A DNA stretch of 64,000 bases, from NCBI RefSeq assembly GCF_002937075.1, contig NZ_NHSJ01000043.1, forward strand, positions 1-64,000, read 5' to 3'. Every line of letters starts with the position of its first letter. Position 1 is the first letter of the stretch. The stretch comes from Rhodoblastus sphagnicola. Its GTDB lineage: Bacteria > Pseudomonadota > Alphaproteobacteria > Rhizobiales > Beijerinckiaceae. This document shows positions 1 to 6,352 of the stretch, piece by piece. The notes below the pieces were generated by a model. That model saw only the letters and a program-made list of their open reading frames with translations, was not told the origin of the DNA and did not search any database. A program made the translations under genes and the position numbers.

Positions 1-132
1 CAGTTGCATTGCCTTAATCGTGGCCTCACTCTCGCCGAAGCCATAAAGACGTTCAAGTCCGATGGCGTCCTGCACCCCGCTGTATAGCCTCAAACGCCGA
101 TCCCTGCGGCCCACGGCGGAGGGATACGTTCC

Positions 133-609
133 AGCGAGGCGCCGTTGCGCGGTTGGGGTCCACGCGACCTCTGTCTGAAAGCGCTCGTCCCCTTCGGCCA
201 TTGGAAGACCATGACCTTTCTCGGCGCCTTGCGCTGCGATCGCATGGAGGTGCCGTTCGTCCTTGATGGACCCATCAACGCCGCCGCCTTCGATCGATAT
301 GTTGTTGAGGTTCTGGCTCCAACGCTAACCGCGGGCGATATCGTCATCCTCGACAATCTCCGCAACCACAAGAGCAAAGCGGGGCGCGAAGCCATTCGCG
401 CCGCCGGCGTGCGCCTCGTCTTCCTGCCACGCTACAGTCCAGACCTCAACCCGATCGAACAGGTCTTCTCCAAACTCAAACACTTGATGCGCGCCGCCGC
501 AGAGCGAACCGTCGAAACGACCTAGCGGCGCGCCGGAGCCCTTTTGGAAATGTTTAAGCCAGATGAATGCCCAAATTACTTCCAAAACTCAGGTTACGCT
601 TCCGTATAA
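133..609 (+). pseudogene. IS630-family transposase, C-terminal remnant
   Basis: C-terminal half of an IS630-type DDE transposase, the enzyme that cuts and joins the ends of its own element. The frame shows the family's catalytic-core pattern: GHWKTMTFLGALRCDR, then DGPIN, then GDIVILDNLRNHKSKA with the second Asp, then FLPRYSPDLNPIEQVFSKLK with the final acidic residue. A TAG at 523-525 breaks the frame, but translation beyond it in the same frame continues as RRAGALLEMFKPDECPNYF and ends GYASV-stop at 607-609, which is the normal family C-terminus. At that spot relatives usually have Trp, so TGG to TAG is the simplest explanation. The N-terminal domain with the helix-turn-helix is missing; the frame is closed by a stop at 85-87. 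The element cannot be active. Confidence 0.85.
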
Positions 610-824
610 ACGCATCATGCTTGTCTTATGACTTTCCGCGCCGTTGAGGCAAAAGAAGGACCGCTGGGAGAGGGGAACAGCGCTCTCCCAGCGGCCGGGG
701 TCGGATCGGGATAATGCCGACCGTTTTGCGGGTCGAGCTAGAGTTTGATCGCCCTCGTCTTTTCCTTTGGCCTGAACGGATACCCGGGCGAGAGCCCCGG
801 ATGACAAGCAGAGGCGCGGAGAAG
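610..824 (+). ncRNA. IS110 left-end non-coding leader, possible bridge RNA relic
   Basis: This 215-base stretch between the IS630 remnant and the IS110 start has no plausible gene but strong secondary structure. There is a perfect 12-bp stem (661-672 with 683-694, 10-base loop), then a 6-bp stem (699-704 with 717-722), then a 6-bp pairing (749-754 with 786-791) that encloses a loop of about 30 bases. IS110-type elements are known to carry, upstream of the recombinase gene, a leader transcribed as a bridge RNA with a 5' stem-loop followed by two internal guide loops. Position, length and layout fit that model. Whether this is really such an RNA is inference; without a functional recombinase it would be a fossil. 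Confidence 0.4.
661..694. repeat. Perfect 12-bp inverted repeat (hairpin)
   Basis: Arms CCGCTGGGAGAG (661-672) and CTCTCCCAGCGG (683-694) are exact reverse complements around a 10-base loop. There is no T-run on either side, so it is not a standard intrinsic terminator. It is the first and strongest stem of the leader upstream of the IS110 remnant. Confidence 0.75.
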
Positions 825-896
825 ATGCAGAATGATACCATCGGCGTCGATGTCTCAAAAGACCATCTCGACGCCCACCGGTTGGCCGACGCCGCT
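825..896 (+). pseudogene. IS110-family transposase, N-terminal stub
   Basis: An ATG opens a short frame beginning MQNDTIGVDVSKDHLDAHRL, which carries the N-terminal IGVDVSKDxLD signature of IS110-family recombinases; its first Asp belongs to the RuvC-like DEDD catalytic set. Homology stops after about 24 residues, exactly where an unrelated 38-base palindrome begins at 897. The remaining DEDD residues and the C-terminal serine domain are absent, so this is a dead stub. Confidence 0.65.
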
Positions 897-934
897 AGAG
901 CACGATGCGTTTCCAGGGAAACGCATCGTGCTCT
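897..934. repeat. Palindromic repeat element, 18-bp arms
   Basis: Two perfect 18-base arms (897-914 and 917-934, left arm beginning AGAGCACGATGCG) are separated by only two bases (AG). The element sits at the junction between the IS110 stub and the IS66 remnant. No T-run follows, so a terminator role is unlikely. Its shape resembles small REP/MITE-type palindromes that are dispersed in alphaproteobacterial genomes. A partial look-alike of the right arm (AAACGCATCATGCT) occurs at 608-621. Confidence 0.6.
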
Positions 935-950
935 CGGTGGATGAGCGAGG

Positions 951-1571
951 GCGAGCGGATTTTTTTCCGACGAAACGACGCTGCCGACGTTGAAACCCGG
1001 TGCTGAGAAGACGAGAACGGCGTGGTTGTAGGCCTATGCATCGGATGATTATCCGTTCGGTGGCGCAGTGCCGCCGATGGTCGCCTACCGCCATGAATGC
1101 AGCCGAGCCAGCAACTGCGCGACGCGCCACCTGGGCCATTATCGCGGCATCCTGCAATGCATGGTTACGTTGGATATCACAAGCGCCCCCCCCCCGCAGT
1201 CCAACGGCCTCCGCCTGCCCGGATGTTGTCCGCATCTGCGCCGCAGATTCTTCGGCCTCCACGCCAACGGCGGGTCTGCTGGCTCCATCGCGACCGTGAC
1301 ACTTTCTTGAGGATAACCATGTCGAACTGGACTACAACATTGTCGAGGGGGCAATCAGACCCAGGCAATTAAGAGAAAGAACTCACCATTCGCCGGTTCC
1401 GCCGCCGGCGGGCAGACGTGGGCCGCAATCTCCACCATGCGTCAGACGTGCAAGATGAACGGCGGCGACCTCTGCGCCTGGATGAAACAGACCGTGGAGC
1501 GACTCGCCAACCGATGGTCCAACAGGAGTATTGAGGCGCTCACTCGCTGAAATTTCGATCCGGCGGAGTGA
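951..1571 (+). pseudogene. IS66-family transposase (TnpC), degraded C-terminal part
   Basis: Successive pieces of an IS66 TnpC protein can be read in order across frame changes. FFSDETTLPTLKPG (from 960) matches the catalytic FxDET block. After a TAG at 1029-1031, where relatives have Trp, AYASDDYPFGGAVPP and HLGHYRGILQC follow, and LRRRFFGLHANG matches the WAHxRRKFF block. HFLEDNHVELDYNIVEGAIRP (from 1300) contains the third acidic motif. A frame change near 1370 leads to KNSPFAGSAAGGQTWAAI, then CKMNGGDLCAWMKQTVERLA, then IEALTR, a TGA at 1548-1550, and NFDPAE-stop at 1569-1571. At least two stops and several frameshifts make it non-functional. The N-terminal half is missing. Confidence 0.8.
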
Positions 1572-1589
1572 ATGGCGCAGGAACAACGC

Positions 1590-1821
1590 TTACGAAATAT
1601 CGGAACATATGCCTGCGAAAATAGCGGCCCGGTGGCAGAGAGGGCGCGCCCATCGTCACCGCGTAAAACGGCTAGCACGCCGCCTCTACGAAGGTATCAA
1701 AATTAGCGTCGCTCAAGAGTTTGTTCAGCCGATCGTAGAAAGCGTGGTCGGAAGAAAGCGGCATATCCGCCCATGTGGAGGTAAGGTTATTCTGAACCCC
1801 GGCGTCCCGCTTCATCGACAT
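1590..1821 (-). pseudogene. IS1182-like transposase, N-terminal remnant
   Basis: Reading the minus strand from the ATG at 1821 gives MSMKRDAGVQNNLTSTWADM, then SDHAFYDRLNKLLSDANFDTFVE, a stop (TAG), then PFYAVTMGAPSLPPGRYFR and a fading tail. The HxFYxxLNxLLxxAxFD and PSxPPGxYFRM blocks are those of the N-terminal domain of IS1182-like transposases. Homology ends close to the terminus of the IS66 remnant, which points in the opposite direction. The family name is from memory of the motif pattern. No C-terminal catalytic part is present. Confidence 0.55.
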
Positions 1822-1861
1822 CGAAATAATCCAGCACGATTCCCGATTATGTGAGGGAATC

Positions 1862-2001
1862 AGCCAAGATTGACTTCGTCAACGCGCTGTTAAGAAACTT
1901 CGGGACGACGGCCTTGCGCTTTGCTAACGCGTTGTGGTCATCAGGCGAGGCAAAGGACTTGCATTTTCAACGTGCTGATCATGCTCGACACACAAAGGAT
2001 A
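1862..2001. other. Non-coding gap before parS
   Basis: Between the IS remnants and the ParB-site palindrome I see no convincing reading frame, RNA gene or repeat. A conserved Hyphomicrobiales neighbourhood would have mnmE here, downstream of rho, but no piece of MnmE could be recognised. Confidence 0.4.
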
Positions 2002-2027
2002 GGCGATGTTTCACGTGAAACATCGCC
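2002..2027. other. parS: parS, ParB-binding centromere site
   Basis: A perfect 26-bp palindrome whose central 16 bases (2007-2022) are TGTTTCACGTGAAACA, the parS consensus bound by chromosomal ParB in alphaproteobacteria such as Caulobacter. It lies 22 bases beyond the rho stop codon. ParB nucleates on this sequence, spreads, and with ParA segregates the origin region, so a parS normally marks origin-proximal DNA. No other exact copy was noticed in the window, and parA/parB themselves are not here. Confidence 0.85.
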
Positions 2028-2049
2028 CGTCTGCAACATCTATCATTCT

Positions 2050-3318
2050 TCAGGTATTCATTGATTCAAAAAAAGCGCTATTTCCCTTCGGCGTTTCCCG
2101 AAGTTTACCGAGCAAAAACTCAGCCGCATCCACCGTCCCCATGGGGTTAAGAATTCGACGGAGAACATAAGTTTTTTTAAGCACGTCCGTCGCGACTAGT
2201 AGCTCTTCCTTACGGGTTCCAGACCTCGTGATGTCGATTGCAGGGAACACACGCTTGTCAGCAACCTTACGATCTAGAATGATTTCGGAATTGCCTGTTC
2301 CTTTGAATTCTTCAAAAATCACTTCATCCATTCTTGACCCAGTCTCAATCAAAGCGGTAGCGATGATCGTCAGAGAACCGCCCTCTTCAATATTCCGCGC
2401 GGCTCCAAAAAAACGTTTTGGGCGCTGTAGCGCATTCGCGTCGACGCCGCCCGTCAAAACCTTTCCTGATGAAGGAACGACAGTATTATATGCGCGACCT
2501 AAGCGGGTGATGGAATCTAAAAGAATGACAACGTCGCGCCGGTGTTCAACGAGTCGCTTGGCTTTTTCGATCACCATTTCCGCGACTTGAACATGCCGCA
2601 CAGCTGGTTCATCAAACGTAGATGAAATAACCTCACCTTTAACCGACCGCTGCATATCCGTAACTTCTTCTGGACGTTCGTCGATCAATAAGACTATCAA
2701 ATAACATTCGGGATGATTGGTTGTGATAGATTGCGCGATATTCTGAAGAATAACAGTTTTTCCCGTTCGCGGCGGCGCGACAATCAAAGCTCTCTGCCCT
2801 TTTCCAATCGGGGCGACAATATCGATAATTCTAGCGGATAAATCCTTTCTTGTCGGATCTTCCAGTTCCAGACGCAACCGCTCGTTCGGATAGAGTGGCG
2901 TAAGATTGTCAAAATGAACCTTGTGCCGCACTTTTTCAGGATCTTCAAAATTGATAGAATTGACTTTCAGCAGTGCAAAGTAGCGTTCTCCCTCCTTCGG
3001 GCTGCGAATCAAGCCTTCGACGGTATCGCCCGTCCTCAGGCCAAAACGCCGAATTTGCGATGGCGAAATATAAATGTCGTCTGGGCCAGCTAGGTAGTTT
3101 GCGTCAGATGATCGCAAGAATCCAAAACCGTCCGAAAGAACCTCGACGACGCCTTCTCCAACAATTTCGATCTCGCGCAAGGCTAACTGTTTTAGGATCG
3201 CGAACATCAACTCCTGTTTTCGCATGATTGAGGCATTCTCAACCTCGTGTTCTTCGGCAAAAGCAAGAAGTTCAGTTGGTGATTTTGCCTTTAACGAGTG
3301 AAGTTTAATCTCGCGCAT
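2050..3318 (-). CDS. rho: Transcription termination factor Rho
   Basis: Hexameric RNA-dependent ATPase that ends transcription at rho-dependent terminators. The 422-residue length is typical. The N-terminal Rho-N helix bundle (about 1-45) is followed by the RNA-binding cold-shock-like domain (about 50-125, with DGFGFLRS) and the ATPase core. Walker A is APPRTGKT at about 181-188, Walker B is [15 protein letters not shown], the Q-loop region is [20 protein letters not shown] and the R-loop region is KGTGNSEI. The ATG at 3318 gives the canonical N-terminus MREIKLHSL. Base use is odd: two sampled 60-base lines (2221 and 2701) hold only 29 and 21 G+C, well below the genes to the right. The usual downstream neighbours mnmE-gidA-gidB-parA-parB are replaced by parS and IS debris. 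Confidence 0.97.
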   Translation of the reverse strand: MREIKLHSLKAKSPTELLAFAEEHEVENASIMRKQELMFAILKQLALREIEIVGEGVVEVLSDGFGFLRSSDANYLAGPDDIYISPSQIRRFGLRTGDTVEGLIRSPKEGERYFALLKVNSINFEDPEKVRHKVHFDNLTPLYPNERLRLELEDPTRKDLSARIIDIVAPIGKGQRALIVAPPRTGKTVILQNIAQSITTNHPECYLIVLLIDERPEEVTDMQRSVKGEVISSTFDEPAVRHVQVAEMVIEKAKRLVEHRRDVVILLDSITRLGRAYNTVVPSSGKVLTGGVDANALQRPKRFFGAARNIEEGGSLTIIATALIETGSRMDEVIFEEFKGTGNSEIILDRKVADKRVFPAIDITRSGTRKEELLVATDVLKKTYVLRRILNPMGTVDAAEFLLGKLRETPKGNSAFFESMNT

Positions 3319-3461
3319 GCGATCGTCATCTCTATTTCGTGGATTTCAGGAATCGACGCAACTTCTCTGCTGTCCTAACGCTTGATCGGAATTTCAAACG
3401 TACCGGGGACGAGGACGAGGTTGCGTCTCCATAAGGCGGGAGCGCTGATATCTATTCGATT

Positions 3462-3487
3462 TCCCGCAAGGTATCAACCTTGCGGGA
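3462..3487 (-). terminator. Hairpin downstream of tRNA-Ala
   Basis: A perfect 10-bp stem (3462-3471 with 3478-3487, loop TATCAA) begins 25 bases past the 3' end of tRNA-Ala. In the minus direction it is followed by AAATCG rather than a T-run, so if it ends the tRNA transcript it is not a textbook intrinsic terminator. It may instead protect or define the 3' end. Confidence 0.4.
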
Positions 3488-3512
3488 CAAACGTATCCAA
3501 ATTTCTTTGATT

Positions 3513-3588
<76 letters not shown>

Positions 3589-3822
3589 TATACTGGCTTG
3601 GGGTTAACGCGTGTCACCGCGAAAGCGCCAGTGGCGGGTGTATACCGGCACTGGCCGTCAGCTACAAGCGTTTTTGGCGCATGATCGAAAAAAAAGTCAG
3701 ATGGACAGCTAACTGAGGCGATCGCAGTCGAAAATTTTGCATAATTAAGAAAACAAGAATCTATTTCGGACTCTTTTTCGTTTTCTATCGGCGATTTTGT
3801 AATGTTCAGACTTACACACAAA

Positions 3823-3831
3823 ATATCCACA
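3823..3831 (+). promoter_or_regulatory. DnaA-box-like site
   Basis: ATATCCACA, one mismatch (first base) from TTATCCACA, at the edge of the most A+T-rich part of the intergenic region. Confidence 0.4.
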
Positions 3832-4040
3832 AGAGACAACACCCGAGGATCCGGCCGGAGATTCTGGGAATCGTCCGCAGGCAAAAAAAACATATAGGTA
3901 AATCAGATTCTTAGCTACGCATTGCTCGAAGGCCTCTGGAACTCGACACACAGTCCCGATTGGCCATCCGAAAAGAAACCAACAGGCATTCGGTTGTGAA
4001 AAACGAGTCCCGTTTTACCACAGCGGATGAGTGCGTCCGT

Positions 4041-4055
4041 TTAACAAACAGTTAA
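4041..4055. promoter_or_regulatory. CtrA box (TTAA-N7-TTAA)
   Basis: TTAACAAACAGTTAA matches exactly the two-half-site consensus of the cell-cycle regulator CtrA, and the next base is C as in the extended consensus. The right half overlaps a DnaA-box-like 9-mer. In Caulobacter, CtrA boxes inside the origin repress initiation and interleave with DnaA boxes, so the arrangement supports an origin reading. Confidence 0.55.
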
Positions 4056-4060
4056 CCACA
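4052..4060 (+). promoter_or_regulatory. DnaA-box-like site overlapping the CtrA box
   Basis: TTAACCACA, one mismatch (fourth base) from TTATCCACA. It shares four bases with the right half of the CtrA motif. Confidence 0.4.
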
Positions 4061-4075
4061 TGCCAGGACAAATCA

Positions 4076-4084
4076 TGTGGAAAA
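4076..4084 (-). promoter_or_regulatory. DnaA-box-like site
   Basis: The minus strand reads TTTTCCACA, one mismatch (third base) from TTATCCACA. It lies 16 bases from the previous site in the opposite orientation. Confidence 0.4.
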
Positions 4085-4149
4085 GTGAAATGCACCCGGG
4101 CTTATTGAGATTTCCAAAAGTCAGTTATCGAACTGCGAGGAATCGATTC

Positions 4150-4396
4150 GGCTGGGAGCATGACTTCGCGCCAGCTTCCTTTCTCCCGCAGACCTCGCCG
4201 CCCTTGTCGCGCTCGTGCGAAACAGGTTGGCCGAGCATCCGCTGACGCGGTACTCAAACGCCATACGTTCCGTTCCATCCGAGGCCGCAGCAAGAGACAA
4301 AAGCGGCGGGCTCTGGTTGGCTTCGTTCGAACTGGCGGCAAGACGCCGCAACTCGGAAGCGGAAAAGCCGATCCTGATCTTCAGCGTGCCCGCCAT
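4150..4396 (-). pseudogene. IS630-family transposase, N-terminal remnant
   Basis: The frame from the ATG at 4396 begins MAGTLKIRIGFSASELRRLA and continues ANQSPPLLSLAAASDGTER. This is the pattern of the N-terminal helix-turn-helix region of IS630 transposases (S-ELRRLA, then RRLLALAA, then DG-SR). After that the similarity breaks down; the next family blocks can only be guessed at in a neighbouring frame. No DDE core follows. It is probably another dead fragment, and it may not derive from the same element as the C-terminal IS630 remnant at the window start. Confidence 0.5.
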
Positions 4397-4542
4397 GGCG
4401 CGAATGCTCCCCGGGCCGATGGAATCTGATCAGATCCAGCTTGAGAATCCCACGCGAGTCAGACGGGAAGGCCGTTGGTGTCAGCGATCGCGCCTCGACA
4501 GAACAAGACGCCGTAAATGGAGCACGAATTTCGCGGCGCTGC

Positions 4543-6282
4543 CTAACCTTGCCCGTCGATCTCATTGAGGGTCTGGACCAGCGCCGCGAGATCGACCGGC
4601 TTGGTGAGAAAACCCTGCATGCCCGCAAGGAGGGCGGCTTCCCGGTCATCGTCGAACGCATTCGCGGTCAGGGCGACGATCGACACGGGCTTGCGCATCC
4701 GTGACTGTTCGAGCGCGCGGATTCCTCTGGCCGCAGACAAGCCGTCGAGATTGGGCATGCGAATATCCATGAGGATGGCCGCGAAAGGCGGCGCCGTCCC
4801 CGCGAAACTTTCTTCGACAAGCCTGACGGCTTCAATCCCGTCGTGGGCGCGCGTGACAATCGCGCCGAGTTTACCAAGCTGGCGTTCGACGAGCAGGGCG
4901 TTGACGTCATTGTCTTCGGCGAGCAGGAAGCGTCGGCCCGAGAGGCTGGGTTCCTCACGCTCCACGTCACCGTGCTCTTTTTCTTCATTCTTGCGACTGG
5001 TGCAGTAGAAAAGTTTCGCGCCGACCGATTCCAGCCTGACCGGCTTCACCAGCCAGCCGTCGAAATTGTTCAGCATGGCCTCGCCAAACGCGCGACGCTC
5101 GAACGGCGAAAACAAGAGCACGCTCTTGCAGCGGGGAAATTTGCGGGACAGGTTGGAGAGTTCGCCAATGGCGCTTTCGCCGAGCGAACAATCGACAATG
5201 ACAAAATCCGGCGTGTAGTCTCCCGAACTCAGCCTTGCCGCCGCTTGCCCCTGTTCACGCACGACACTTGTGTGGGCGCCCGCATCGGAAAGGCGTCTGG
5301 CGAGGTAGTCGCAGCCGAAAGGCGCGTCTCCGACGATCAGGATTTGCCGATCGACCAATCGCGGTTCTATCTCGCGCACCCAAGGCGTTGTCGTACCTTG
5401 CAAGGGAATTTCGAAGCAGAACCGCGAACCGCGAGGCCCGGAGTCTTCGAGCCACAGTTTTCCGCCCATATGCTGGACGATGCGGCGCGAAATCGCGAGC
5501 CCCAGGCCGGTTCCCTCATGACGCCGGGTCGAAGAGCCGTCAGCCTGTTCAAAATCATGAAAAATGGCTCTTCTTCGCGACTCCGGTATGCCTGGACCGG
5601 TGTCGAACACCGAAAAGCGCAACCTGTCTTCGCAACCCGGCGCCGCCTCGACCGCCACGCCGCCCACCTCTGTGAATTTAACGGCATTGCCAACAAGATT
5701 GATGAGAACTTGCCTCAACCGGCCGGAATCGCCGATCACCAGACGGGGCAGATCCTTGTCGATAAGGCTGCAAATCTCGATGCCCTTGCCTTGCGCCCGA
5801 GGCGACAGCAGTTCCACGGCGCCTTCGATCAGGGCGGGCAGATCGAATTCGCTTTGCTTCAGCTCAAGCTTTCCAGCCTCCAGCCGCGAGAAGTCGAGGA
5901 TCTCATTGATCAGGGATGAGAGCGCATCGCCCGACGCGCGGATCGCGGCGAGGTAAGAGCGTTGCTCGGCGTTCAACGGCGTCGCCGCCAGCAATTCGGC
6001 CAAGCCGAGAATTCCGTTGAGGGGCGTCCTGAATTCGTGGCTGACGGTCGCCAGGAAACGCGATTTGGCTTCGCTCGCGGCTTCGGCCTTGTCGCGGGCC
6101 GCAGCCGCCGACTTCAACTCCCAGACTTCATCCTGACTGCTTTCAAGGCGCTGCTCCGCCGAGTGGACGCGAGTTTTGAGGCGCCGGACTTCCCTTGCAA
6201 GGAAGGCGGGGAGTACAACGCATGAAATGGCAATGAAGAAAAAGAGCGCGGTCAGGACATCCATGGGCGTTGCAAAGAGCAT
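4543..6282 (-). CDS. Hybrid sensor histidine kinase with two receiver domains
   Basis: Membrane-anchored two-component kinase of 579 residues. It has one N-terminal membrane segment (about 8-30), a coiled-coil linker (30-75) and a HisKA domain with phosphoacceptor H in SHEFRTPLNGILGLAELL. The HATPase domain has an N box in LINLVGNAVKFTE and G boxes DTGPGIP and GTGLGLAISRRI. A first receiver (about 315-420) is partly degenerate: the opening is ILIVGD instead of the acidic VDD, although Asp remains in FVIVDCSLGE and Lys in LVKPV. A second receiver (about 445-575) looks intact: LLAEDNDVN, acceptor Asp in LMDIRMPNLDG, ALTANAF and FLTKPV. There is no periplasmic sensor domain, so the input is probably cytoplasmic or membrane-linked. 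The output partner is unknown. Confidence 0.9.
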   Translation of the reverse strand: MLFATPMDVLTALFFFIAISCVVLPAFLAREVRRLKTRVHSAEQRLESSQDEVWELKSAAAARDKAEAASEAKSRFLATVSHEFRTPLNGILGLAELLAATPLNAEQRSYLAAIRASGDALSSLINEILDFSRLEAGKLELKQSEFDLPALIEGAVELLSPRAQGKGIEICSLIDKDLPRLVIGDSGRLRQVLINLVGNAVKFTEVGGVAVEAAPGCEDRLRFSVFDTGPGIPESRRRAIFHDFEQADGSSTRRHEGTGLGLAISRRIVQHMGGKLWLEDSGPRGSRFCFEIPLQGTTTPWVREIEPRLVDRQILIVGDAPFGCDYLARRLSDAGAHTSVVREQGQAAARLSSGDYTPDFVIVDCSLGESAIGELSNLSRKFPRCKSVLLFSPFERRAFGEAMLNNFDGWLVKPVRLESVGAKLFYCTSRKNEEKEHGDVEREEPSLSGRRFLLAEDNDVNALLVERQLGKLGAIVTRAHDGIEAVRLVEESFAGTAPPFAAILMDIRMPNLDGLSAARGIRALEQSRMRKPVSIVALTANAFDDDREAALLAGMQGFLTKPVDLAALVQTLNEIDGQG

Positions 6283-6352
6283 ACCCTGCCACCTGGCTGT
6301 CTGCCCTCGCTCAATGTCCTAAACGTTTTTTCTGAAGATTGGCTTACCGAAG

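Larger units (their letters stand above)
3600..4100. other. oriC: Candidate chromosomal replication origin (oriC)
   Basis: No gene is recognisable here and the sequence is A+T-rich, most strongly at about 3725-3830 and 3885-3910, which could serve as an unwinding element. Three 9-mers differ from the DnaA box TTATCCACA by one base: ATATCCACA (3823-3831), TTAACCACA (4052-4060) and TGTGGAAAA (4076-4084, reverse strand). Weaker two-mismatch versions lie at 3995-4003 and 4014-4022. An exact CtrA motif overlaps the second box. Location next to rho, with parS 1.6 kb away, agrees with alphaproteobacterial origins, which often lie between rho/hemE and neighbouring genes. hemE is absent here. Origin function is an inference from these coincident signals. 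Confidence 0.5.

Noticed and set aside
1-90. Minus-strand reading LYSGVQDAIGLERLYGFGES at the left edge, possibly the end or start of another gene
   Set aside because: Too short, cut by the window edge and not recognised; it could belong to an unknown IS or host gene to the left.
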